This document shows positions 24,154-34,061 of a stretch of DNA of 64,000 nt, piece by piece (positions within the stretch are counted from its first letter, which is position 1; every line of letters starts with the position of its first letter). Below the pieces are notes generated by a model that saw nothing but the letters and a program-made list of their open reading frames with translations, was not told the DNA's origin and made no database searches. The DNA lies in contig CM045989.1 of the NCBI GenBank assembly GCA_025175895.1, positions 25,648,428 to 25,712,427 of the forward strand. Direction: 5' to 3'. A program made the translations under genes and the position numbers. The stretch is from Wurfbainia villosa (lineage: Eukaryota > Streptophyta > Magnoliopsida > Zingiberales > Zingiberaceae).

Positions 24154-24554
24154 GTGGGCTTTTGGATGGCTAATGCTTAAGTTCCAAACGATCATCCAAG
24201 TTCCCCACAAGCTTTCAACTCCTTCTCCTAGTTTTCTTTCACATTTTTTGTAAGAAGGAGTGTCTGGGTTGTAAGAAGGTTTACCTCCACCTTGCTTGGG
24301 CTAAAGGGAGAGACCAATAGTGGATTGGTTGCGGAGTGATTCACCGTGGACGAATCGGCCTGTGGATTAGCAGCGAAACCATGAACCACGTTATATTTCG
24401 GTGTTAGCATTGTTTGGTATTCTTATTTCTATTTGCTTGTCTTGTTTTATTTTCGTTGCGCTAATATTCTTTGTAGACAAGCAAATTCTATCATCGAACG
24501 AAAAAGGGCTATTCACCCCCCTCTAGCCGGCTAACATATCGACTCTACATTTAA

Positions 24555-25475
24555 GGTCAATTGATTTTCCTTCATGATCATTATCTATTTTTGTATTGGT
24601 TGCCATTGGAGTTGAAACTACCTTAGAATTTTCCAAACCAAATTTCTTGACCATTTCTTTAGCATATTTGGTTTGGTATACATAAGTTCCTTCATTAGTT
24701 TGTTTGACTTGTAATCCTAAGAAGAATTTCAATTCTCCAACTAGACTCATTTCAAACTCATTCTCCATGTTTTTGATAAAGTCTTGTAGGAGTTCATCAT
24801 TTGTTGACCCAAAAATAATGTCATCTACATATACTTGGGCCACAAAGATATCCTTAGACTTTGATTTAATAAAGAGAGTTTGATTTACTTGACCTCTTCT
24901 AAATCCCTTAGACACTAAGAAAGATGACAATCTTTCATACCAAGCCCGGGGAGCTTGTTTTAACCCGTATAAAGCTTTTCTAAGCTTGTATACATGGTTT
25001 GGATAGTCTATACTCTCAAACCCGGGAGGTTGTTCTATATATACCTCTTCCTTAATTAACCCATTTAGGAATGCCGATTTTACATCCATTTGATGGAGTT
25101 TAAAGCCCATGTAAGAGGCATATCCTAATAGGATTCTAATTGACTCTAACCTAGCAACCGGGGCATAAGTTTCATCATAATCAAGTCCTTCAACTTGACT
25201 GAAGCCCCTTGCAACTAACCTTGTCTTATTCCTAGTTATATTACCTTGATCATCTAATATGTTCCTAAAGACTCATTTTGTAGTAATAATGGTGCTATCA
25301 TTGGGTCTAAGAACTAGCTCTCATACTTGACTCCTTTCAAATTGAGCCAATTCATCTTGTATTGCAATATCCAATCCGGATCAAGTAATGCATCATTGAT
25401 TGATTTGGGCTCAATTTGGGAGATAAGAGCTATTTGACTAGAGGAAGTTCTATGGAAGGACCTAGTTCTAACACT
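24555..25475 (-). pseudogene. D reverse transcriptase
   Basis: The open part, 25110 down to the C junction, has HQMDVKSAFLNG (first catalytic Asp), VYKLRKALYGLKQAPRAWYE, AQVYVDDIIFGSTN (catalytic Asp pair) and EFEMSLVGELKFFLGLQVKQ. It ends with STPMATNTK and the linker to RNase H, whose remaining codons are at 1309 downwards. This is a well-kept SIRE/Maximus-style RT. The N-terminal part (25111-25475) is interrupted by stops; for example, the equivalent of the WVFRN region near 25275 is damaged. The last codons read from the minus strand before C still carry the correct frame. Confidence 0.9.
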
Positions 25476-25784
25476 TTAAGATAATTCTCCTACAACTTGG
25501 TCAAGAGGATGATTTTGATTAATCTTTAATGTTATAGGAGGTGTATTAAATTGATTTTGATCATGGTTATCCTCAATTCTCCTTTCATCATCGGAATCTC
25601 CTCTTACTCCCCCTTGATTGTTACTCACTAATCCTCCCCCTTGATCATTACCCCCTAAGGTCAAGTCTTGAAATTTGTGGGTAATATCTTGATTTTTGTC
25701 ATTGATATCATTATCAATGGGGGATTTCCTAGGATAGGTGTTAGAGGTCTCATCAAATTGAACATTTAAAGACTCCTCAACTAT
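25476..25784 (-). pseudogene. D integrase-RT linker
   Basis: An acidic, Asn/Gln-rich low-conservation stretch (NDQGGGLVSNNQGG, DDERRIEDNHDQNQF) ends in PLDQVVGELS, which resembles the P-x-x-I-G-E-motif start of SIRE RT regions. It is part of the D polyprotein. Confidence 0.65.
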
Positions 25785-26620
25785 TTAGGTCCTTTTGTTG
25801 TAGACCCTATACCCTCTACTAGTGGATGAGTATCCAACTAAGATTCCCTCATCTGCTTTGGACTCAAATTTTCCTAACTTGTCCTTGGTATTTAAGATAT
25901 AAGCTTTGCATCCAAAGACTTTAAAGTAGTGAATTATTGGAATTGTGTCATTCCATAATTCAAATAGAGTTTTACCTAAAAACCTATGGATTTGGACTCT
26001 ATTTTGGATATAGAAAGCAGTATTAACAGCTTCCGCCCACAAATAGCTAGGTAAGAATATGCATTAAGCATAGTCCTAGCCGCTTCTTATAGAGCACGAT
26101 TTCTCCTTTCCACCGCCCCATTTTGTTGGGGTATTTTAGGACAAGAGAATTCATGTTTGTACCCTTATTCTAAGCAAAATTTAGAGAAATTAGAATTCTC
26201 AAATTCTCCACCATGATCACTATGGATCCGGTTGATTTTGAGATTTCTTTCATTCCCTACCCTTTTGCTAATACCTATGATTATTTCTAGGGTATTGTCT
26301 TTATGTTTCATAAAATACATCTAAGTATATCTAGAAAAATCATCTACTATAACTAAGCAATATTTACTACCATTCAAAGAGGGAGTACTATGACAATCAA
26401 ATAAATCTAAATGCAAAAGTTCTAAAGGTAAAGATGTATTAATTAAGGTTTTACCCTTGTGTGATGACTTTGATTGTTTTCCTTCTTGACATGCATCACA
26501 CATCTTGTCCTTGAGATACTTGACTTTTGGCAAACCCTTGACTAGCTCCATATTGGCTATCTTAGCAATATTTTTCATGTTGATGTGCTCAAGCCTCCTA
26601 TGCCATAACTAACTTTCTTC
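25785..26620 (-). pseudogene. D integrase
   Basis: At 26578-26620 the zinc-binding text includes a TAG codon (26609-26611) before LWHRRLEHINMKN; a Gln codon CAG is expected there. Then come KMCDACQEGKQSKSSHKGK, LELLHLDLFDCHSTPSLNGS (first catalytic Asp) and CLVIVDDFSRYT with a stop. Broken text follows near 26200, including the DHGGEFEN-like second Asp region. The final open piece 25785-26042 has MWAEAVNTAFYIQNRV and KVFGCKAYILNTKDKLGKFE. A few stops inactivate it. Confidence 0.85.
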
Positions 26621-27013
26621 TTCTTTTGTCATAAGATACTTAGGGGAAATGTTAGAAGCATAGGATAAATCAACATAATAAATATTTGATTTCCTATATC
26701 CTACTAACATGCAATCATTTAATTTCTTATGTCTTATAAAGCATTTAGAAGAGTTAAATTAAACATAAAAATTATCACATAATTGGCTCACACTAAGTAA
26801 GTTAAACTTCATATTTTTAACCAACAATACTTTATGAATAGCAAGATTTGGGGATACCTCAATTGTGTCTTTTCCTAGAATTTTAAGTTTTTCACTATTT
26901 CCAAAGGACATGTTCCTCTTGCTAATGTGGTTGATTGTGGAAAATTTGCTTTCATCATCGGTCATGTGGCTTGAGCAACCACTATCAACAATCCACATGA
27001 TTGGTCCTTCTAC
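26621..27013 (-). pseudogene. D aspartic protease
   Basis: The reading starts near 26998 with WIVDSGCSSHMTDDESKF. DSG is the aspartic protease active site and CSSHMT is typical of copia. FGNSEKLKILGKDTIEVSP and NLLSVSQLCDNFYV follow. A stop occurs near 26759, with further remnants down to 26621. It lies directly after gag (stop at 27014), so in an intact element the two would be one polyprotein or linked by readthrough; here gag ends in a stop with a few codons between. Confidence 0.85.
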
Positions 27014-28627
27014 TTATACAACATAAAAAACACAAGCCTTAGGCACCCAAATCTTTGGACCGGTAGCATTAACTACATAGCTCTTGGGAACCCATGCCTT
27101 TCTAACCTTGCTCCTAATGGTTGATTTCCTACTAACAAGGGAGGTAAAAGCTACTTCCTTTTCCTTAGACCTATACCCTATACCGGCCTTGTTGTAAATA
27201 GCCCTTTGGTCCTTAAGTATCATGTCTAGGTATTTTGAGTCATTTGTAAATTTTTCTAAACATGCTCTTAATTCACCTATTTCCTTTTTAAGTTCATCAT
27301 TTTCATCCTTAAGTGAACATGCATCATTACAAGAAGGTTCTACATTTCTAATTTCCTTGATTTCTACTTTCAAATCCATAATCCTAGATTTTGATTTATT
27401 TAAAGCATTTTGAAGACATGCAATGGTTTCATAAAGTAACTCTATCCTAGGGGAGTCTTTTACCTCATCGTCACTAGAGGATGATTCGTCACTTGAGGAT
27501 GATGATGACTCCTCACTTGAGCTTCCGGCTTCATCCTCCATGGTCATGAGTGCAAAGTTGCGTGTGATGTGGCAAAGCTCATCCTCATCCGATGAATCTT
27601 CTAAGCTTTGTGTATCCCACGTTTGTGCTACCATTGCTTTCTTCTTTTTCTTCTCCATCTCGTCCTTCTTCTTCTTTTCCTTTTCTTCCTTTTTCTTTAA
27701 CTCCGGGCAATTTGGCTTGATGTGCCCATTTTTGTTGCAATCATAGCAAGTAACATTAGGAGTAGAAATTGAACTACTAGAGAATTTACCTTTTGAGGAT
27801 TGGAACATCCTCCTCACATCCTTCTTGGTGAGCTTCCTTGATCTCCCACCAAATCTCTTCACATAGTGAGCCACCTCACTAGTCGATAGTTCCTCATCAC
27901 TACTTGAAGACTCTTCCTCCGACTCGAATGATGAAGAGACTTCCTTCTTTTTCTTGTCCTTCCCTACAACAAGTGCTATACCTTTTTCTTTCGAAGAAGT
28001 GTTAGCTTGCTCATGTAACTCAAATTCACAAAAAAATTCATCTAACTTAACTAATGAAAGATCCCTAGAGACCTTATAAGCATCTACCATTGATGCCCAT
28101 AAAATTTTTCTAGGGAAAGCTTGAAGCACATACCTTACAAGATCCCGATTTTCGACCTTCTCACCTATTATATGTAATCCGTTGACTATCTCCTTGAATC
28201 GACCATGCATTTGACTCACAGTCTCATTGGTCTTCATGGTGAAGCTTTGGAGTTGACCCATCAATAAGTCTCTTTTTGCTCTTCTTGTCTCCTTTGACTC
28301 TTCATTCAATTCAATGAGCTTCTCCCAAAGCTCTTTTGTGGAGTTGAAGGGTCCAACCTTGGATAGTTGCTCATTAGATAGACCACATTGAAGTGTGGTC
28401 GTTGCTTTTGCGTTGGCTTGCGCTTTCTTTGCCATCTCCTTAGTCCAATCCTTTGTTGGTATTGGCGCTCTGTGTTCGTCAACCAGCTTTTCGAATCTAT
28501 CTACAATGCTAAACCAATTTTCAATATCGTTCATAAGGTAGTATTCCATCCTACCTTTCCAATATCCGAAGTCATTGTCGTCGAAGAATGGAGGCCTCGC
28601 CGTGCTATATCCCTCTTGAAATGTCAT
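27014..28627 (-). CDS. D gag, 537-residue open frame
   Basis: This is the longest intact ORF in the window. It starts MTFQEGYSTARPPFFDD and has DFGYWKGRMEYYLMNDIENW in the N-terminal domain. The UBN2 capsid region spans about residues 60-190 (LWEKLIELNEESKETRRAKR, GRFKEIVNGL, LWASMVDAYKVSRDLS). A Ser/Glu-rich linker is followed by the zinc knuckle CYDCNKNGHIKPNC near residue 300. Then come a Lys/Glu-rich stretch, an acidic Ser-rich region and a coiled coil (LKDENDELKKEIGELRACLE). It ends WVPKSYVV...WVPKACVFYVV. Gag would assemble cytoplasmic particles around the RNA. An intact gag within a multiply interrupted element shows that the interruptions, rather than point decay, ended its activity. 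Confidence 0.93.
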   Translation of the reverse strand: MTFQEGYSTARPPFFDDNDFGYWKGRMEYYLMNDIENWFSIVDRFEKLVDEHRAPIPTKDWTKEMAKKAQANAKATTTLQCGLSNEQLSKVGPFNSTKELWEKLIELNEESKETRRAKRDLLMGQLQSFTMKTNETVSQMHGRFKEIVNGLHIIGEKVENRDLVRYVLQAFPRKILWASMVDAYKVSRDLSLVKLDEFFCEFELHEQANTSSKEKGIALVVGKDKKKKEVSSSFESEEESSSSDEELSTSEVAHYVKRFGGRSRKLTKKDVRRMFQSSKGKFSSSSISTPNVTCYDCNKNGHIKPNCPELKKKEEKEKKKKDEMEKKKKKAMVAQTWDTQSLEDSSDEDELCHITRNFALMTMEDEAGSSSEESSSSSSDESSSSDDEVKDSPRIELLYETIACLQNALNKSKSRIMDLKVEIKEIRNVEPSCNDACSLKDENDELKKEIGELRACLEKFTNDSKYLDMILKDQRAIYNKAGIGYRSKEKEVAFTSLVSRKSTIRSKVRKAWVPKSYVVNATGPKIWVPKACVFYVV

Positions 28628-28636
28628 CGTGCTTCG

Positions 28637-28649
28637 GGCTCTGATACCA
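28637..28649 (-). other. D primer-binding site (initiator-Met tRNA)
   Basis: The minus strand reads TGGTATCAGAGCC two bases after the LTR end CTAACA. Confidence 0.9.
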
Positions 28650-28651
28650 CT

Positions 28652-29400
28652 TGTTAGGACCTATGGAAGGCTAGAGGGGGTGAATAGCCTCTCTTGAATT
28701 TTACAAACAAAGTTAGCGGAAGCAAAGACAAAAACCAAAAAAAAACAAGAGATACAAACACAAGCGCTAACAAGAATTATTTTACATGGTTCGAAGATTA
28801 AGCTCCTACTCCACAGCAATCCTTAAGGTGGATCAACCCAAGTGAATCTCCACTAAGAAAGCTTTCTTTACACAACACTCCTCTTCTTACAAAAGATGAA
28901 TATGGAGATTAGAGAAGAGGAGGACTAAAAGCACTTAGAAAGCTTAAGAAAACGTGGGGAGCTTGAGAGTAAGTTTGGAAGATAAGCACTAGCCTCCTCA
29001 AGCATCCCATGGCCTCTTTTTATAAAGAAGAGGTTGATTTTTCAATTGAGCCTCGATCAGTCGACTGATGTACAACATCAGTCGACTGCTGTTGTAGCCG
29101 ACGCAATCCAACGACCTCTGATAAGCCAGATTCGTGATCATCACTATCCAACGGGACTCTGATTAGTCGACTGATAGAGTAACCAGTCAAGTGCTTCAAG
29201 GGATCACTCGAGTGGAGAACCTTCTGTGTCGACGTCCACTTATAGCAATCGACTACTGGGGTATAGCAGTCGACTGATGGTGGACCAGTCGACTGCCAAA
29301 CCCTAGCAGTCGACTGTTGGCCACAGAACTCAGCCAACTTCAGTTGAGTGATTGACCAGTCGATTAAGATGAAGCATCAGTCGACTGATACACTTCAAGT
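28652..29400 (-). repeat. D 5' LTR, inner part (R/U5 side)
   Basis: On the minus strand the LTR ends GGTCCTAACA at 28652. The outer part is 38750-39233; element I separates the two with TSD caagt (29396-29400). Total length without I is about 1230 bp. It contains several CAGTCGACTG palindromes at 29055-29395 and a TATA box in an inverted repeat near 29013-29033. Confidence 0.92.
29013..29033 (-). promoter_or_regulatory. D LTR TATA box in an inverted repeat
   Basis: On the minus strand CCTCTT and AAGAGG flank a nine-base loop that holds TATAAA (29024-29019). The arrangement parallels those in C and K, with different stem sequence. Confidence 0.55.
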
Positions 29401-30686
29401 TGTTATTAATATATGAGAGATGTCCTAAGGCAATCGCCTTATGTATGAACCATTTATATGATAAATGAAGATTCACTATTTGAGTATACATGTTTTGATG
29501 TATTTGATTGGATCTTAAACTCATTTACTGAATGTCCAAAATACGATTCACAGCATGAGAGAATTTGTGATTGGATCACAACTAGTGAGTATCTCTACAT
29601 GTGTAATTGTGATGTATCAGAATTATCCCTAGTCGATGAATTGATGGATTTGGACACCATCGATTCTGTCAAGATTAGCATGAGGTATACTCCTTAGTGT
29701 ATCCAAGCAACTGATTCTCACTGGCTGGAGACATTGTGATGTCCGGAGTTAATCGTGGATGCTAGTTATGGTAACTAGTTCATTGGAGTGACCAGCCGTA
29801 AGACTTCATATGGTTCTCTGCATATATAGATATGTCAATTAAGTTCTTACTGTAGCTTAAGTGTGATGTTCCTTTGACTTGCGGTATTCAAGTCATCTTG
29901 ATCATGGAGACTTATGCTTTGACATCTTAAGCAAACATCTCTAAGGAGATGTGGACCCGGGATGATTGGGTATAAGTCAAAATGATCGAAGGTGTTTGAA
30001 TAGCCTATAAAGGATTCACCACTCCTTGCGAGGAGATGTATACCCATGGCCTCTCGTCGGATTGTTACTAAAGTCTTTGGCCAAAGCATTACATGTTTAG
30101 AGTAAGGTACTCTTCGATACATGTGGAGTAACTAGAATCCGTAGGATGAGGAAATGATACTTGGGCTAGGTGTGACGTAGTCAGCCTAGTGGGGACTGAC
30201 ACAATAGACCATGTCCTGAACCAAGTGGGTATAAGATGAGTGAAGGGAATGGGGCACGAATCATTCGATCTGCTGAAGGGTTTCAGAAATAGTTCTGGAT
30301 CAACCGTTGATCTTTTCGGTTAATTGGGGATCATAATGTACTACTAGGTGCCACTCATGATCGTTCTATAATTAATGATTAATTATAGGCAGCCAACATA
30401 AACCGAGAACTTATTTGGTCACACGCACAATGAGCGTAATCCGAAGGATTTAAAACGATCTTGAGAATGGGATTCTCAGACTGAGAGAAACAAGGTTTGG
30501 TTGGACCAAACAAGAAGCGAGCATGAAATCGTTTCAGTCGCAATGGAAGCGTGGATGGGTCGTGTCTTATGAAGACATAATGGATGAACCAAAATGGTTT
30601 GGTTCTAATCCAATGGAGGAGAATAAACCAAAGGGTTTGGTTTATTTTAAACGAATGAACCAAAAGTTGGTTCGGTTCATTTTAAC

Positions 30687-30720
30687 TTAAAATAAACCAT
30701 CATGATTTGGTTTATTTTAA
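30687..30720. repeat. 13-bp inverted repeat in the I 5' LTR
   Basis: TTAAAATAAACCA (30687-30699), loop TCATGATT, TGGTTTATTTTAA (30708-30720). It lies about 70 bases before the TATA box. The same hairpin occurs in the 3' LTR at about 37829-37862 with a changed loop. Confidence 0.88.
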
Positions 30721-30790
30721 CTTATATTAATGGAGCGGGTTAACGGGCCTCATGGTTATGATCCAATAACCATTAAGAGAATTAGTTCTC

Positions 30791-30798
30791 TATAAAAG
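30791..30798 (+). promoter_or_regulatory. Putative I 5' LTR TATA box
   Basis: TATAAAAG, flanked by a weak CTCT/AGAG inverted repeat, about 810 bases before the LTR end. The partner is at 37933-37940. Confidence 0.55.
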
Positions 30799-31604
30799 AG
30801 GGCTTAAGGGATAGTTAAGCCCTAATCCAAAACCCTAGCTTGTGGTTGTATCCTCTCCTTGGATTTTGGCGCCAACCCTAGGATTGCCGCCCAAATTTCT
30901 TGTGCCGCTCAACTCCTGGGCGCCAAGCTTCAGTCAAACCTCCTCGACCCTCCGGTGATCTTCCTAGGCTTCGGCGATAAGGTGAGCACTTGGCTTCCTT
31001 TTGTTGGCCGGCGCCTACTCCTCCACCAAAGCTGTCCAGTTTTTCTGGACAGCTTGTTCTTCTCTCGTCGGAGCATCGTTTGGATGACGATTAGAGCTCC
31101 GACAGTGCCTAACTTACCGGGGATTCGATCTCCGGTAATCCTCTGAGGTGGAGGACGAAGGATTCGTCAAACGGTTGACGAATACCTCTCCGGAGAAGCG
31201 AGTTTTGAGGACTCGGTTTTGGATCCGAATTTGGATTCGGATCGTGATCATCTCTCAATCACGTCATCTTCAACACGAGGCTAGTAACCCGTACGAAGAC
31301 GAAGCTCGTGACTTAGTGAAGTCATCCCGAGGATACTCGGCGTGGATACGGATAGAGACGATTCTAGCGAGGATCGTTCCGGTTGATGTCGTTCCCGCTA
31401 CACGTGATACAAAAGGTATAACGTAGTTAAATTTCCTTTTATTGCAAATTTAAATTTACGGTTATGTCTACACATGTTGTACTATACATGCGTGTGATGT
31501 GTGTTGTAATAAATATAGATTTATTATTTTTATTGCTTCCATTGTGCACATGTTTACGAAACATGATCGAACACACACTCGCCGCGGTGCCGGAAACCCA
31601 ACAG

Positions 31605-31617
31605 TGGTATCAGAGCC
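31605..31617 (+). other. I primer-binding site (initiator-Met tRNA)
   Basis: TGGTATCAGAGCC starts two bases after the LTR end CCCAACA. Confidence 0.9.
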
Positions 31618-32888
31618 CAGGTTGTATTTCGACATAATCGTAAAATAGTTTTGCGATAGTTATAATGTTATTTCTGGAAATTTTCTAATTTTGGAAATTT
31701 AGAAGTATTTATGGAAATTTTTCAATTTTGGAAAGTCTAGAAGTATTTATGGAAATCTTCCACTTTTGGAAAGTTGGAAGTATTTATGGAAATTGATATT
31801 TTCCATAAATAAAATATTTGTTTAGATTTTGGAAATTTGTTTCCTAATTTAATCTTGATTTGATTTGGGAAATCAAATCTTGAAATATTTTATTTCCATA
31901 AGTAGCTTTGATGATTTAGGAAATTGGTTTCCTAAATTGATTTTCCTTAATCAACTATTTCCACAAATAAAATATGTGATTAGATTTGAAAATTTGTTTC
32001 CTTATTTAATCATGATTTGATTTGGAGAATCAAATCTTAAACATATTTTATTTCCATAAATAGTTATGACATATAAGGAAATTATTTACATTACATAATT
32101 GTATGTCATGTAATTGCATTAGATGCATATCATTATGTCATGCGTGTCGTGACATGTAGATGTATACCATGTATGTCATGCCATGTAGATAATAGTTATT
32201 TGCATGCAAAGAGGATGAGACATAAAAACCTTTAAACAATATTAAAGCTTACACCTTCCATTAATATGGTTAGAACCAGAGTTCCGTTTCTTGTTTGGGT
32301 TGTTGGACTCTCTCCAAGCCCGGTTCGAACCCGAACATGTTCAAACCATGGAATAGTTTAATACTAATATGGTAAGAGTCAGAGGTCAATCGTTAGATTT
32401 GGTTGTTGGACTCTCTCCAAGCTGGGCTAATTGGTTGAATGCGCTCTAACCATATTAAAACTATTTCTCGATTAATGGGTTGGCTTTAACCTGGAGCATC
32501 GGCTTGTTGGACTCTCTCCAAGGTCGATGTAAAGGGAGGTGAAGTTGGGTGCTATGCATATGATGCATACTTGTTAATGTGTTAACAACCCGATGTATGT
32601 GTGAACATTCAATTAGTTGATAGCACATTGTGATAGTTGCATATACGTGATATGCAATCAGTATAGTTGATACCTACCGTCGTAGTTATGAATGACTTGT
32701 TGGACTCTCTCTAAGATTGTTCATAACTATGATGGATATCAGCCCATTCGGAGATGGACCTACGATCTCCCGAAGTGATTTTGGGGTTTTTTGAAATTCG
32801 AAAAATGAATGAGATTTATAAATGTATATTGATGCATTTTAAAATCATCTTTCTCATATATGCTCGTTTTGTATTTCTAAGATTGATC
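31618..32888 (+). other. I untranslated leader with repeats
   Basis: No gene is supported. At about 31670-31800 a 36-40 base unit with TTTTGGAAA and AAGTATTTATGGAAAT is repeated three to four times. At 32302-32715 a 17-bp motif GTTGGACTCTCTCCAAG occurs four times. Leaders of this length may hold packaging or translation signals; that is inference. Confidence 0.75.
32302..32715 (+). repeat. Four copies of GTTGGACTCTCTCCAAG in the I leader
   Basis: Copies begin at 32302, 32405, 32506 and 32699; the last has one change (CTAAG for CCAAG). Each is preceded by TTG or GGTT. Spacing is 103, 101 and 193 bases. Flanking sequence is only loosely similar (ACCATATTAA and TAATGGGTTGG words), so the 17-mer is better kept than its surroundings. 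Confidence 0.92.
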
Positions 32889-32891
32889 ATG

Positions 32892-33520
32892 ATGTCTTTG
32901 AATTTGCGTTCCATTTTGGATTCGAAAAAATTGACTGGGCCGAACTTCTTGGACTGGCTTAGAAACTTGAGAATTGTTCTCAAGGTGGAAAAGCTTGCGA
33001 ATGTCCTCGAAGCGTCTCTTCCCGCCCGTCCTAGTGACAATGCAACTCTGGACCAATTATTGGTCTATCAGAAACATGTGAATGATTCTGAAATGGTGAG
33101 TTGCATCATGCTAGCCACGATGGAACCCAAGCTACGAAAGCAGCATGAGCATATGGATGCTCATATCGTAGTCCTTAATCTTTATGAGTTGTTTGATAAG
33201 CAAGTGAGATTCGAAAGGTTCGAAGTCTCCAAGCTCCTCTTCACCTCTGAGATGCAAGAAGGTTCATCTGTGGTACTGCTCAACATGCTGAAGACTGTGG
33301 AACCTTCTGAAAAGCATGAGCAGGGGACAGTGTTGTTAGTTGATTCCTCGAAGAAAGGTTCTAAGAGGGAGTCAAAGAAACAACAGAAGGGGAAGAAGAA
33401 AAAGGCTAAAAAGGCAGAACCAGCTCAAAAGGGCACTTGCCATCATTCTGGCAAGTAGGGCCATTGGCGAAGAAATTGCAAGATTTATCTTGAGTCCGTG
33501 AAGAAGAATAAGGCATAAGA
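32892..33520 (+). pseudogene. I gag
   Basis: The ATG pair at 32889/32892 opens MSLNLRSILDSKKLTGPNFL, the usual start of this copia gag type. LDWLRNLRIVLKVEKLANVL, the YQKHVNDSEMVSCIMLATM block and LYELFDKQVRFERFEVSKLL give the UBN2 capsid fold. A Lys-rich tail follows. The zinc knuckle reads CHHS at 33430 where CHHC is expected, then a TAG at 33456, then GHWRRNC; both a Cys-to-Ser change and a stop damage it. About 185 residues precede the stop. Gag without a working knuckle would package RNA poorly. Confidence 0.85.
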
Positions 33521-33574
33521 CGCTCCATCTTTTTCATATATCTTCGTTATTGATTGTCATTCTATTTCCTCAGA

Positions 33575-34061
33575 CACTTGGGTATTGGATACTGGGTGTG
33601 GCTCACATATATGTAATGACATACATGGACTAAGGAATAGAAGAAGACTCGTCAAGGGAGAGTCAAATTTACGTGTTGGGAATGGAGCAAAGGTTGCTGC
33701 ACTCGCCATCGGAACGTATTTGTTGAAACTCCCTGCAGGACTTGTCTTAGAACTGGACAGTTGCTTTTATGTTCCTTCGTTGATAAAGAACATCATTTCT
33801 ATTTCTTGGTTAAATAGAAATGGGTACCATTTGACTTTTAATAATAATTGTTGTTACATAACTTTGAATGGAGTTCTTTATGGGACTGAAACTTTAAGCA
33901 ATGATCTTTATATGTTGGACGTATCCAGTGATGTTTTCAATATCGAAGCGAGCAACAAGCGTGCTCGAAAGGATAATCAATTAGACTCCTACATGTGGCA
34001 TTGTCGTTTTGGCCATGTAAGAAAGAAACGCATGTCCGAATTACACCGATGTGGATTCTAG
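33575..34061 (+). pseudogene. I protease and start of pre-integrase
   Basis: VLDTGCGSHICNDIHGLRN contains the D-T-G active site at about 33584. The open frame continues through LPAGLVLELDSCFYVPSLIK, IISISWLNRNGYHL and the WHCRFGHVRKKRMSEL zinc-binding block near 33990-34040. A stop at 34059 ends the frame, and the integrase continues in another frame from about 34060. This indicates a small indel; whether it is real or a consensus error is open. Confidence 0.85.

Larger units (their letters stand above)
23330..24549 (+). repeat. C 3' LTR
   Basis: 1220 bp from TGTTAGGGCAATC to CGACTCTACA, followed by TSD tttaa (24550-24554). The block at about 23765-24025 carries many copies of CAGTCGACTG and one-base variants. 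The TATA box lies in an inverted repeat at 24132-24153. Confidence 0.95.
29401..31603 (+). repeat. I 5' LTR
   Basis: 2203 bp against 2188 bp for the partner. The first base pattern TGTTATTAATATATG differs by one base from the partner TGTTAGTAATATATG. It includes TTTGGTT/AACCAAA-rich sequence (30490-30730) with a 13-bp inverted repeat, and a TATA box at 30791-30798. ORFs in it (for example 29458-29697 and 31148-31426) have close copies in the other LTR and no known family. Confidence 0.95.

Noticed and set aside
29458..29697. 79-codon ORF (MINEDSLFEYTCFDVFDW...) as a host gene
   Set aside because: The same ORF recurs at 36614 in the other LTR of element I; it is part of the repeat.
31148..31426. 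92-codon ORF (MEDEGFVKRLTNTSPEKRVL...) as a small accessory gene of I
   Set aside because: It lies in the LTR, is repeated at 38288, and most differences look unselected; no initiation signal or family supports it.
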